64,000 bases of DNA from Streptomyces chrestomyceticus JCM 4735 (GTDB lineage Bacteria > Actinomycetota > Actinomycetes > Streptomycetales > Streptomycetaceae), in assembly GCF_003865135.1 (NCBI RefSeq), contig NZ_BHZC01000001.1, positions 9,114,001-9,178,000 on the forward strand, in the 5' to 3' direction. How positions within the stretch are numbered: the first letter of the stretch is position 1; every line of letters begins with the position of its first letter. Positions 54,978 through 63,936 of the stretch are shown here, piece after piece. Under the pieces are notes generated by a model. The model was not told the origin of the DNA. It worked only from the letters and a program-made list of their open reading frames with translations, and made no database searches. Made by a program: the position numbers and the translations under genes.

Positions 54978-56654
54978 ATGGCACAGAAATCGCTGGCGCT
55001 GGAGTTGTACTCGAATGCCGACGAGGCTGTCGACCAGCGCTATATGCGGCAGATGCGCGAGCAGGACGACGAGCCCGTGCCCACGGATCCCTCCCTCCCC
55101 AGCTTCACCCTGGTCGTCGGCCCGTCACCGTTCAGCATGCCGCGCGGCTGGGAATTCTTCCTGACCTCTCCGTACGAGGGCGCCTCCTACATCTCGACCG
55201 TGCTTCACAACGCCGGCTTCCCGGTCCGGATCGTCGACGTGCGGTACGCGCTGAACCCGCTCAAGACCGCATTCGACCAGATCGTCGGCCAGACCGACGT
55301 CCTGGGCGTGTGCACCTTCGAGGACAATTTCCCGTTCTGCCGGGAACTGATGCAGATGGTGCGCGACGCGGAACCGGACGTCCCCATCATCTGCGGCGGA
55401 TCGCTGGTCACCTCGGTGCCCCATGTGTTCATGGAGAGCACGGCGTGCGACGTCGCCGTGATCAGCGAGGGCGAGATCACGATCCTCGAACTCATGGAGA
55501 GCTTCGCCGCCGGCAAGTGGGAGCAGGACCTGCCCAACGTCCGGGGCATCTGCTACCGCACCCCCGAGGGGGAGCCCAAGCGTACCCGGGCCCGCGGCCA
55601 GATGATGGACCTGGACTCGCTGCCCAGGATGCGGCTCGACCTGTGGCCCCAGTACCACAGCCCCATGGGGATGCAGCCGCAGATCATCTCCTCGTACAGC
55701 CGCGGCTGCAAGATGGACTGCTCCTTCTGCTACCGCACGACGCCCCAGGTCAGGGCCAAGTCCCAGGAGAAGATGGACCGGGACATGGCCTGGCTGAAGG
55801 AGCAGTACGGTGTCGACTTCTGCTTCTTCGTCGACCTCACCTTCAGCTCCCACCGCCGGCAGACGATAGAGATCTGCGACGCCATCAAGGACCACGACAT
55901 CCGCTGGACGTGCCTGACCCGGTGCGCCGACATGGACACCCCGCGCGTCACCGCCATGCGGGACTCCGGCTGCGACATCATCCTCTACGGAGTGGAGTCG
56001 CTGGGCACGGAAGTGCTCCGGGAGGCCCGCAAGGGCAGCAGCGAGAACCTGACCGTACGGGCGATGCGGACCACCTTCGAGAACGATGTGCGGTTCGGCT
56101 CCCTGCTCATCGTCGGCCTGCCGAACGAGAGCAACGAGTCCCTCAACCACATGGTCCAGTTCGCCGAGACGTACAACCATGTGACCCGTGTCAAGTACCT
56201 GTCGGCCATGCCGGGCACCACGGTCTACAAACAGGCCATCGCCTCCGGGCTGATCCGCTCCGAGATCGACCACCTCAACTGGCTGTCGATCGAACAGGCC
56301 CTGCACGAGGACGAGTTCCTCAACATCAGCGGCCTGTCCGAAGGTGCCTGCCGCGATGCCTACCAGCGCATCTACGACGCCTACCAGCCCGGCCCGGTCA
56401 TGGACTTCAAGCACTACCCGGAGAACTTCTGGTACTTCCACCCGCAGCCGCACGACGGCCTGGAACGCTCGACGTCCTACGCCGGAACCGGCTGGCGCGA
56501 GAAGTGGAGCTCGGCGGCCGGCGCGCTCGCCCCCGGCTCCGGCCGCTTCACCCTCGACCAGTGCGCCTCCCCGGAGGTCGCCGCGCTCGGCAGCCGCCTC
56601 GTGCCGAGCGGGGCCGAGATGATGCGCCGCGCCGCGGCCCTCGGTGGCGCATGA
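54978..56654 (+). CDS. B12-binding-type radical SAM enzyme
   Basis: A protein of 558 residues. An N-terminal cobalamin-binding-like Rossmann part ('LTSPYEGASYISTVLHNAGF' then 'PVRIVDVRYALNP', 'PIICGGSLVTSVPHVFMEST') precedes the radical SAM domain with CX3CX2C 'CKMDCSFC' (Cys244, Cys248, Cys251) and the downstream 'LYGVESLGTEVLREARKGSS'. A C-terminal extension follows from about residue 440. The cobalamin His (DxHxxG) is not evident, so B12 binding is uncertain. A radical SAM enzyme (NucJ) is required for 5'-O-sulfamoyl formation in nucleocidin producers, and this is a plausible counterpart. It overlaps the next gene by four bases. Confidence 0.88.
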   Translation: MAQKSLALELYSNADEAVDQRYMRQMREQDDEPVPTDPSLPSFTLVVGPSPFSMPRGWEFFLTSPYEGASYISTVLHNAGFPVRIVDVRYALNPLKTAFDQIVGQTDVLGVCTFEDNFPFCRELMQMVRDAEPDVPIICGGSLVTSVPHVFMESTACDVAVISEGEITILELMESFAAGKWEQDLPNVRGICYRTPEGEPKRTRARGQMMDLDSLPRMRLDLWPQYHSPMGMQPQIISSYSRGCKMDCSFCYRTTPQVRAKSQEKMDRDMAWLKEQYGVDFCFFVDLTFSSHRRQTIEICDAIKDHDIRWTCLTRCADMDTPRVTAMRDSGCDIILYGVESLGTEVLREARKGSSENLTVRAMRTTFENDVRFGSLLIVGLPNESNESLNHMVQFAETYNHVTRVKYLSAMPGTTVYKQAIASGLIRSEIDHLNWLSIEQALHEDEFLNISGLSEGACRDAYQRIYDAYQPGPVMDFKHYPENFWYFHPQPHDGLERSTSYAGTGWREKWSSAAGALAPGSGRFTLDQCASPEVAALGSRLVPSGAEMMRRAAALGGA

Positions 56655-57730
56655 ACGCGACACCGGGGCCGGAGAGCCCGATCTTCATCATCGGCACCGA
56701 ACGGTCCGGGTCGAACCTGCTGCGCCTGATCCTGGACGCGCATCCACGGATCTGCGTCCCGCATCCGCCGCATTTCATGCGCTACCTCGCGACGCCCGCC
56801 GGCTCCTACGGCGACCTGAGCGTCGAGGCCAACCGCCGGAAGGCCGCCGAGGACGCCGTAGGGCTGCTGCGACGGCACATCCACCCCTGGCAGCACACGA
56901 TCGACCCGCAGCGCGTGGTGGAGGAGGCGGCCCCCACCCTGTTCGGAGTGGTGGCCGCCGTGTACGACCAGTACCGGCAGGCCGAGGGCGCCGCGCGCTG
57001 GGGGTGCAAGAGCACCTTCATGGTCGACCACGTGGACGAGGCGCTGGCCCACTTCCCCGAGGCACGCTTCATATGGCTGGTCAGAGACCCCTGCGACGTC
57101 GGTTCCTCGGCCAAGCGGTCCATCTTCGGCTACAGCCATCCCTACCGCATGGCCCACCTGTGGCGGCGGCAGCAGGAGCAGGCCCGGGCCGCGCTGTCCA
57201 AGTGGGGGCCGGACTCGGTCCATCTGCTGCGCTACGAGGACCTGGTCTCGCGCCCGAGGGAGGAGATCGAGCGGCTCTGCTCCTTCCTCGCCGAGGAACC
57301 CCACCCGGCCATGCTGGAACACCACCGGTCGCCGGCCGCCCGTCACACGGCAGGGTGGGCCGAAGCCTGGCGGAACGCCGGGACACCGGTCACCACCGAC
57401 CGGATCGGCGCCCACCGGTCCGGCCTGACCCCGGGCGAGCGCCTGCTGGTGGACAAGGTGACGGGGCCGCTGAAGAGCGGCCTCGGCTACCCGGTCCATC
57501 CCGACGCGCACGCCTGCCCCACCCCCTCCCCGGTGGAGCTGGCCGTGCGGTCGGCGGCGCTGCGGCTGCGGGTGGAGTTCCGGTCGCTGAAGCAGGACCG
57601 GAACTACGCCCTGCGGCTCGGCAGGGACGTCTACGTGCGGTGGCTGCGGGTCAGGGCGCACGCCCGGGTCCACCTCCGGCGCGGGCACGCCATGACCGCA
57701 CCGGTCGCCGCCCGGCGCAGCGCCGCCTGA
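56651..57730 (+). CDS. PAPS-dependent sulfotransferase
   Basis: A protein of 359 residues. The 5'-phosphosulfate loop is 'IFIIGTERSGSNLLRLILDA' and the 3'-phosphate segment is 'ARFIWLVRDPCDVGSSAKRS'. 'VHLLRYEDLVSRPREEIERL' is the usual late motif of the Sulfotransfer family. It overlaps the radical SAM gene (ATGA). It likely transfers sulfuryl to a nucleoside-type intermediate, or an alternative sulfuryl acceptor in the sulfamate route. Two sulfotransferases (NucK, NucO) occur in nucleocidin clusters, and the second here is at 61019. Confidence 0.9.
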   Translation: MNATPGPESPIFIIGTERSGSNLLRLILDAHPRICVPHPPHFMRYLATPAGSYGDLSVEANRRKAAEDAVGLLRRHIHPWQHTIDPQRVVEEAAPTLFGVVAAVYDQYRQAEGAARWGCKSTFMVDHVDEALAHFPEARFIWLVRDPCDVGSSAKRSIFGYSHPYRMAHLWRRQQEQARAALSKWGPDSVHLLRYEDLVSRPREEIERLCSFLAEEPHPAMLEHHRSPAARHTAGWAEAWRNAGTPVTTDRIGAHRSGLTPGERLLVDKVTGPLKSGLGYPVHPDAHACPTPSPVELAVRSAALRLRVEFRSLKQDRNYALRLGRDVYVRWLRVRAHARVHLRRGHAMTAPVAARRSAA

Positions 57731-57800
57731 CACCCACCCGGCCGGCCCCGAGCGCGGGCGGCTGTGACGGAACCGGAGCACACGAGAGGGAGGTCCTTCC

Positions 57801-58595
57801 TTGCCGATCACGCGGGATGACGTGACCGAGCACTTCAGAATGCGTGCCGCCACTTACGACCGGTCCAGTTCCTGGTGCACCGACCAGGGACTCGGCGAGA
57901 TCGTCCTCGACCTGGGCGCCCCGGCACCCGACGCCCGGGTCCTGGACGTCGCCTGCGGTACCGGCCTGGTCTCCCGCCTCTTCGCCGGGCGGGTGGCCGA
58001 GGTGGTCGGCCTGGACCTTACGGCGGAGATGGCGGAGCAGGCCGCGCCGTTCCTGGACCGGCTGGTGGTGGCACCGGCCGAGAAACTGCCCTTCGACGAC
58101 GGCGAGTTCGACCTCGTGGTGTGCCGGCAGGGCATGCAGTTCATGGACCTGCCCGACGCCGTCGAGGAGATGGTGCGGGTCGTACGCCCCGGCGGCCGGG
58201 TGGTCCTGGTGAACCTGTGCGCGTACGGGCCGCACGACCGCGACACGTACTTCGAGATCCTCCGGCTGCGCAATCCCGTACGCCGCCACTTCTTCCTCCC
58301 GGAGGAGCCGGCGGAACTCCTCCGCGCGGCGGGCTGCGATCCGGTGCACACCCGCCGCCACATCTCCGCCGAGGACGTGGACGTCTGGTCCGACAACGGC
58401 GCCATCGGCCAGGAGCGGCGCGAGGCGATCCGGGCCGCCTACCGGGACGCCACCGAGGAATTCAGGTCCCTGCACGCCGTCCGGGAGGCGGCCGGCCGGA
58501 TCGTCGACCACATGCTGTTCGTCGTGGCGGCGGGGACCAAGCCGGCCGCATCGGGCGGCGGAGCCGGTGAGGAGCCCCATGCCACAGCCAAGTGA
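57801..58595 (+). CDS. Class I SAM-dependent methyltransferase
   Basis: A protein of 264 residues started at TTG 57801 behind GGGAGG. SAM motif I is 'VLDVACGTGLVSRLFAG', motif II 'AEVVGLDLTAEMAEQA', motif III 'LPFDDGEFDLVVCRQGMQFM' and motif IV 'MVRVVRPGGRVVLVN'. The C-terminal ~25 residues run into the ferritin-like gene (17-base overlap). The acceptor is unknown. It resembles the methyltransferase module fused to GyrB at 60.3-61.0 kb in overall order. Confidence 0.9.
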   Translation: MPITRDDVTEHFRMRAATYDRSSSWCTDQGLGEIVLDLGAPAPDARVLDVACGTGLVSRLFAGRVAEVVGLDLTAEMAEQAAPFLDRLVVAPAEKLPFDDGEFDLVVCRQGMQFMDLPDAVEEMVRVVRPGGRVVLVNLCAYGPHDRDTYFEILRLRNPVRRHFFLPEEPAELLRAAGCDPVHTRRHISAEDVDVWSDNGAIGQERREAIRAAYRDATEEFRSLHAVREAAGRIVDHMLFVVAAGTKPAASGGGAGEEPHATAK

Positions 58596-59052
58596 GAGCC
58601 TGGCGGCCGAACTGCGCGCGGTGTTCGCCGCGGAGGCCACCACCGCGCTGCGCTACGCGTACTTCGCGCAGATAGCCGAGACCGAAGGCCACACCCAGAT
58701 CGCGGAGCTGTTCACCGACCTGGCCGACAGCATCACCTGTGCCGCGCACGGCCACCTCGACGTACTGCGCGACGCCACCCCCGCCACGGGCTTCCGGGAC
58801 GTGGGGGACACACCGCTGAACCTGGCCTCGTCCGTGACGGCCGCCCTGGAGCAGTCCGGTGAGACCTACCCGAGGCTGACCGCCGCCGCACTCGACGAGG
58901 GCGGCGCGGACCTGGCGAGCTGGCTCACCACGCTCATGGCGCTGAAGAAGAAGCACACGGCCCGGCTCGACGCCGCACTGCAGGAGATGGCCCGTCACTC
59001 GGACGAACCCGCCGGTGACCCCGCACTCACGGGAGTCCGCAATGACGGATGA
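58579..59052 (+). CDS. Ferritin-like/rubrerythrin-like helical protein
   Basis: A protein of 157 residues started at ATG 58579 with GAGGAG just upstream. 'VFAAEATTALRYAYFAQIAE' followed by 'TEGHTQIAELFTDLADSI' strongly resembles the first half of rubrerythrin, including the first Glu and the TEG glutamate. The E-x2-H of the second metal half-site is replaced by 'SITCAAHGHLDVLRD', leaving His but no Glu. The helix pair 'DLASWLTTLMALKKKHTARL' is the third/fourth helix. A mononuclear or altered di-iron site is possible. Its stop overlaps the GyrB-like gene by 11 bases. Confidence 0.72.
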   Translation: MPQPSESLAAELRAVFAAEATTALRYAYFAQIAETEGHTQIAELFTDLADSITCAAHGHLDVLRDATPATGFRDVGDTPLNLASSVTAALEQSGETYPRLTAAALDEGGADLASWLTTLMALKKKHTARLDAALQEMARHSDEPAGDPALTGVRNDG

Positions 59053-61011
59053 TCTGCGGGCGGCCGCGGCCGCCACCTACGACGCATCGGCGATCATGGT
59101 CTTCTCCGGGCTCGAAGCGGTACGCCGCAACCCGTCGATGTACATCGGCTCCACCGGCCCCGACGGCCTGCACCACCTGGTCTTCGAACTGCTCGACAAC
59201 GCCGTCGACGAACACGAGGCGGGCCACGCCCACGAGCTGACGGTCACCCTGCACACGGACGGCTCCTGCACGGTGGAGGACGACGGACGCGGCATCCCGG
59301 TCGACGTCCACCAGGACACCGGCCGCCCGGCCTGCGAGGTCGTCCTCACCACCCTCCACGCGGGCGGCAAGTTCGGCGGCTCGGCCTACAGCCGTTCCGC
59401 CGGGCTGCACGGCGTCGGCGTCTCCTGCGTCAACGCCCTGGCCGAGTGGCTCCGGGTGGACATCCGGCGGGACGGGGTCCACCACTACCAGGAGTACTCC
59501 TGCGGCGAACCGCTGATGGAGCTGACGACGGCCGGGGCGGCGGACGGCAGCGGCACCCGCGTCACGTTCCGGCCGGACGCGCAGATCTTCGACACCCGCG
59601 CCTTCTCCGTACGGACCCTGACCGAACGGTTGCAGGAGATCGCCTTCCTGCACCCCGGACTCACGGTCGGGCTGACGGACCGGAACACCGGCACCCGGGC
59701 CCGTTTCTCGTTCGCGGAGGGGTACGCGGCTTCCTCGCCCACCTCAACCGGGGTGCCTCGGTGGTCCACCCCGAGCCGATCGTGGTCGACGCCACCGGGG
59801 ACCACAGCACCCTGGAACTGGCCTTCCAGTGGACGGAGGGGTACACGGAGGAGATCCGCAGCTTCGTCAACGGCGTCCGCACCGACCAGGGCGGCGCCCA
59901 CGTCGACGCGGTCCGCTCGGCGCTGGCCCAGGCCATCAACCGGTACGCCACCGCGCGCGGCATGCTGGACGCGCACCTCGGGGAGCGCATCACCACCGTC
60001 GACGTCCTCGAAGGGCTCACCGCCGTCGTCTCCCTGCGCATGGACGACCCGCGCTTCGACGGGCAGACCAAGAAGCGGCTGCAGAACCCCGAGGTGGGCC
60101 AGATCGTCCAGGAGGCCGTCGACAGCGAGTTCAGCCGTCGGATGGAGAAGGACGAGGAGCTGGGGCGGCGGATCGTGGCCCGGGTCCTGGACGCCACCCG
60201 CGCCCGGCTCGCCGCGCGGCTGGCCGGCCGTACCGCCCGTGTGCAGCGCCGCGACCTCGCCATCGACTACACCGTCTACCAGCGGCAGTTCGGTATCCGC
60301 TCCCGCAACTGGCACGACTCCTGCGCCTGGCTGACCGACGGCGACCTGCTCGCCCGGCACGCCGCACTGTGCGAGGTGCCCGCCGACGCCCGGATGCTCG
60401 ACGTGTGCTGCGGCAGCGGTGTGGTGGGCGCCTCCTTCAAGGACCGGGTCGGGGAGACGGTCGGACTGGACATCACCCCCGAGATGGTCGCCCTGGCCTC
60501 CACCCGGCTCGACCGCGTGGACCAGGGCACGGTCTACGACCTGCCCTATCCGGACGACTCCTTCGACCTGGTCGTCACCCGGGAGGTGCTGCACCTGCTC
60601 CCGCAGCCCGAGCGCCCGGTGTCGGAGATCTTCCGGGTGCTGCGGCCCGGCGGGCAGTTCATCGTGGGGCAGATCGTCCCGTACGCGGACGAGGACGCCT
60701 TCTGGATGTACCGCGTCTTCAAGAAGAAACAGCCGCTGCTGCACCAGATGTTCCGCGAGCAGGATTTCCGTTCCCTGCTCCTCGGCGCCGGATTCCAGGA
60801 CGTCCGGATGACCGAATACCTGCTGTGGGAGTCCATCGACCAGTGGATCGACACGCACGAGACCACCCCGGCGCACCGGCGGGAGATCCAGCGGCTGTTC
60901 TACGAAGCGCCGCGTGAAGTGCGGGAAGTCCACCCGTTCGAGGTGCTGGCCGACGGTTCCATCAACGACCAGTGGCGCTGGTGTGTCTATTCGCTGCGGA
61001 AACCGCGGTGA
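59042..61011 (+). CDS. GyrB ATPase-transducer module fused to a SAM methyltransferase (internal frameshift)
   Basis: From ATG 59042 about 226 residues match the GyrB GHKL ATPase ('MVFSGLEAVRRNPSMYIGST', N-box 'VFELLDNAVDEHEAGHAHEL', 'DDGRGIPVDVH', 'GGKFGGSAYSRSAGLHGVGV'). At the GGGG run 59719-59722 the frame changes, and the transducer domain continues as 'FLAHLNRGASVVHPEPIVVD' to the 'FDGQTKKRLQ' QTK loop and 'VLDATRARLAARLAG'. No TOPRIM follows. Instead, from about 60250 a methyltransferase begins ('RMLDVCCGSGVVGASFKDRV', 'ETVGLDITPEMVALA', 'FDLVVTREVLHLLP'). One missing G, or a -1 slip, would give a single protein of about 656 residues. Function unknown. Confidence 0.8.
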
Positions 61012-61018
61012 TGGCCGG

Positions 61019-62368
61019 ATGACCACGCATTCAGTCAGTGCACCGCAGGGGCTCGGTACGCTGCACCGGCGCCTGGACGTGCTGCGGCCCCTGCGCGGCC
61101 CTGCCGTGCCGGATTTCCTCGGCCGGGTCGGCGAGGTCGTGGTGCTCGCGTGTAGTTCCCGCGGCGGCTCCAGCATGGTGGCCGAGCTGCTGCGGTACTC
61201 CCGCGAACTGCTGCATTTCCAGGCGGAGACCAATCCTTTTCTCCGCCTGGCCGGGCTCGGCCACCCCGAAAGCCGTACCGGCTCCGACGCGCTGGGCTCC
61301 GAGCACGCGGCCGCGTTGGAGCCCTGGGCCCGCTCGATACTTGCCGAGGAAATGGCGCGGGACGCGGGAAGCGCGGCCCTGGAGTGCGACGAGAACCAGC
61401 TCTGTGCCGACATGGCCTGGCGGCTGATCGTGCAATGGCCGGAACTGCCGCTGGAGCCCCTGGAACTCGTCGAGACGGTCCGCCGCGCGTGGCGGGCACG
61501 TCCGTACCGCTGCTCCACGGGCGCGCCGGGGGAGTCCGACGAGGCATGGTGCCTGCTGGCCGTACTGGAGGAATTGTCCGGGCGGGGTCTGCCGGTCGAT
61601 CCGCGGTACTACGACCTGCCGAAAGAAGCCAGGCGCGGATACCCGTCGCCGGCCACCGGACTGCGGGCGCCGGGAGACTTTCTCGTGGAGGAGCCGCCGT
61701 TCGTCGTGGCACGTCCCTGGCGCCGCGCGGACCTCGCCGACCTGCGCGACAAGCCCCTGGTCGTCAAGACACCGAGCAACGCGTACCGCCTGCATTTCCT
61801 GCGGTCGCTCTTCCCGCAGGCGCGCTTCCGGGTGCTGCACCTGACCCGCAATCCGGCCGCGGCCGTCAACGGCCTCTACGACGGGTGGCGCCATCACGGT
61901 TTCCACGCGCACCGGATGGAGAAACCCCTGGGTATTCACGGGTACGTCGAGCAGCACGAGGACAACCAGTGGTGGTGGAAGTTCGACCTGCCACCCGGCT
62001 GGGAGGAGTACACCGGCGCGCCACTGGCCGAGGTCTGCGCGTTCCAATGGCGCAGTACCCACGAGGCGGTACTCGGCCATCTCGCCGACGCGTCGGTCGA
62101 CCGCATGACCGTCCGGTTCGAGGACCTGACCGCGAGCCCGGCCAGTCGGATCGCCTCCTTCGAGAAGCTGAGCGAATGGCTCGGCATTTCCCTGACCGGT
62201 GACTTCCGGCGGGCGGTGCACCACGGCATCCGGCCGGTCGTGGCGACCGCACGGCCGCGGGAGTGGCGCTGGAAGGAGCGTGCGGCGTTGATCGAGCCGG
62301 CCATCGACCGGAAAACCGCCGACACGGCCGAGCGCCTCGGCTACGGGGACCGGTCGGAATGGAGATGA
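61019..62368 (+). CDS. Sulfotransferase-like protein, long form
   Basis: A protein of 449 residues from ATG 61019, which follows the methyltransferase stop by seven bases. The nucleotide loop is 'VVVLACSSRGGSSMVAELLR' and the 3'-phosphate segment is 'RFRVLHLTRNPAAAVNGLYD'. A late 'RMTVRFEDLTASPASRIASF' matches the family. An insertion of about 130 residues between loop and core (with 'EDLVETVRR'-like helices) makes it longer than usual sulfotransferases. It probably pairs with the enzyme at 56651. Its end overlaps the APRT gene by ten bases. Confidence 0.85.
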   Translation: MTTHSVSAPQGLGTLHRRLDVLRPLRGPAVPDFLGRVGEVVVLACSSRGGSSMVAELLRYSRELLHFQAETNPFLRLAGLGHPESRTGSDALGSEHAAALEPWARSILAEEMARDAGSAALECDENQLCADMAWRLIVQWPELPLEPLELVETVRRAWRARPYRCSTGAPGESDEAWCLLAVLEELSGRGLPVDPRYYDLPKEARRGYPSPATGLRAPGDFLVEEPPFVVARPWRRADLADLRDKPLVVKTPSNAYRLHFLRSLFPQARFRVLHLTRNPAAAVNGLYDGWRHHGFHAHRMEKPLGIHGYVEQHEDNQWWWKFDLPPGWEEYTGAPLAEVCAFQWRSTHEAVLGHLADASVDRMTVRFEDLTASPASRIASFEKLSEWLGISLTGDFRRAVHHGIRPVVATARPREWRWKERAALIEPAIDRKTADTAERLGYGDRSEWR

Positions 62369-62904
62369 CGCCGCTGGCCACGTGGCTGGCAGGCTATATC
62401 CGCGATGTGCCGGACCACCCGTATCCCGGTGTGCTGTTCAAGGACTACGCCTCTCTACTGGCCGATCCGAGAGCGTTCACCGCACTCGTGGACGCCCTGG
62501 CCGACGTGTGCTGCCGCCGCGAAGCCACCATGGTCGTCGGTCTTGAGGCCCGCGGATTCCTGCTGGGCGCGCCGGTGGCCGTACGGTCCGGACTGGGACT
62601 CGCGGTCATCCGCAAGAGCGGCAAACTGCCGGGCAAGACATTCCGCCGGGTCTACGAACTGGAATACGGGACGGACGAGTTCGAGCTCCAGTGTGACGCC
62701 CTGGGGCCGAAGGACCGGGTGGTCGTGGTCGACGACGTACTGGCGACGGGGGGCACCGCCCTGGCGGCCGCGTCCTTGGTGGCGGAGGCGGGGGCGGACG
62801 TCGTCGGCGTGGCTTTCATGCTGGAACTGGTGGCACTGTCGGGACGCCGCCGGCTGGCACGCGACCTCGACGGGGTGCCCGTGGACGCCGTGATCGACGC
62901 GTGA
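62359..62904 (+). CDS. apt: Adenine phosphoribosyltransferase
   Basis: A protein of 181 residues from ATG 62359. The type I PRTase PRPP motif 'VVVVDDVLATGGTALAAASL' is intact, and 'HPYPGVLFKDYASLLADPRA' with 'GLEARGFLLGAPVAVRSGLG' and 'IRKSGKLPGKT' are diagnostic of APRT. It condenses adenine with PRPP to AMP. Inside a sulfamoyl-nucleoside-like cluster it could set up or salvage the adenosine scaffold, in addition to or instead of a housekeeping copy. It overlaps the sulfotransferase gene, so it belongs to this operon. Confidence 0.95.
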   Translation: MEMTPLATWLAGYIRDVPDHPYPGVLFKDYASLLADPRAFTALVDALADVCCRREATMVVGLEARGFLLGAPVAVRSGLGLAVIRKSGKLPGKTFRRVYELEYGTDEFELQCDALGPKDRVVVVDDVLATGGTALAAASLVAEAGADVVGVAFMLELVALSGRRRLARDLDGVPVDAVIDA

Positions 62905-62916
62905 GGGGCGGAGCCG

Positions 62917-63888
62917 ATGCGGGCAGTGGGCGAAGAAGGGGCCTCCACGGCCACCGGGGCAGCCGGTCCGGACGGCACCGGCGGCCCTTCGGTCCGTTCT
63001 CTGGCCTACCTCGACGTGCTGGAATCCGAGTCGGTGCACATTCTTCGCGAGGTGGCCGGAGAATTCGAGCGGCCGGTCATCCTCTTTTCCGGCGGCAAAG
63101 ACTCGATTGTTGTGCTCCATCTGGCGCTGAAGGCTTTTGCGCCGGCTCCCTTGCCTTTCGAGCTGCTGCACGTGGACACCGGCCACAATTTCCCGGAAGT
63201 CATGGACCACCGGGACCGTACCGTGGCCGTGCACAGACTCCGGCTGCGGGTCGCCTCCGTACAGCGGTACATCGACGAGGGGAAGCTGCGCGAGCGCCCG
63301 GACGGTACCCGCAACCCGCTGCAGACGGTGCCGCTGCTGGACGCCATCGCGGCCGGCCGGCACGACGCGGTGCTCGGCGGCGCCCGGCGGGACGAGGAGA
63401 AGGCGCGCGCCAAGGAGCGGGTGTTCTCGCTGCGGGACGACTTCGGCGCGTGGGACCCCCGCCGGCAACGGCCGGAACTCTGGGAGCTGTACAACGGGCG
63501 GCACGCCCCCGGCGAACATGTGCGCGTCTTCCCGCTGTCCAACTGGACCGAACTGGACGTGTGGCACTACATCGCCCGGGAGAAGGTCGAGCTTCCGGAC
63601 ATCTATTTCGCCCACGAACGCACGGTGTTCCGCCGCGACGGCATGTGGCTGTCACCGGGGGAGTGGGGCGGGCCGAGGAAAGGCGAGACCGTGGAACGGC
63701 GGACGGTACGGTTCCGGACGGTCGGCGACATGTCGTGCACCGGGGCGGTGGACTCCGACGCCCGGACGGTGGAGCAGGTCATCGCCGAGATCGCGGCGTC
63801 ACGGCTGACCGAGCGGGGTGCCACCCGGGCCGACGACCGGATGTCCGAGGCCGCGATGGAGGACCGCAAGCGCGAGGGCTACTTCTGA
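62917..63888 (+). CDS. cysD: Sulfate adenylyltransferase subunit 2 (CysD)
   Basis: A protein of 323 residues. The PP-loop 'PVILFSGGKDSIVVLHLALK' and family blocks 'LLHVDTGHNFPEVMDHRD', 'AVLGGARRDEEKARAKERVF' and 'PLSNWTELDVWHYIAREKVE' identify ATP-sulfurylase catalytic subunit CysD. An N-terminal tail of about 35 residues precedes the usual start. It makes adenosine 5'-phosphosulfate, normally with the GTPase CysN, which is expected beyond the window end. A cluster-borne copy indicates a dedicated supply of activated sulfate for the two sulfotransferases. Confidence 0.95.
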   Translation: MRAVGEEGASTATGAAGPDGTGGPSVRSLAYLDVLESESVHILREVAGEFERPVILFSGGKDSIVVLHLALKAFAPAPLPFELLHVDTGHNFPEVMDHRDRTVAVHRLRLRVASVQRYIDEGKLRERPDGTRNPLQTVPLLDAIAAGRHDAVLGGARRDEEKARAKERVFSLRDDFGAWDPRRQRPELWELYNGRHAPGEHVRVFPLSNWTELDVWHYIAREKVELPDIYFAHERTVFRRDGMWLSPGEWGGPRKGETVERRTVRFRTVGDMSCTGAVDSDARTVEQVIAEIAASRLTERGATRADDRMSEAAMEDRKREGYF

Positions 63889-63936
63889 TGTGACACCACG
63901 CTGGCCGCCCTTCGCCGGTGGAATCGGAGGTACTGA

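Noticed and set aside
59042-60250. The GyrB-like gene as a simple drug-resistant gyrase B copy
   Set aside because: The TOPRIM and C-terminal domains needed for gyrase function are missing and a methyltransferase is in their place.
59485-61518. A long minus-strand frame opposite the GyrB-like gene
   Set aside because: No recognisable motif. The plus strand carries GyrB and methyltransferase signatures.
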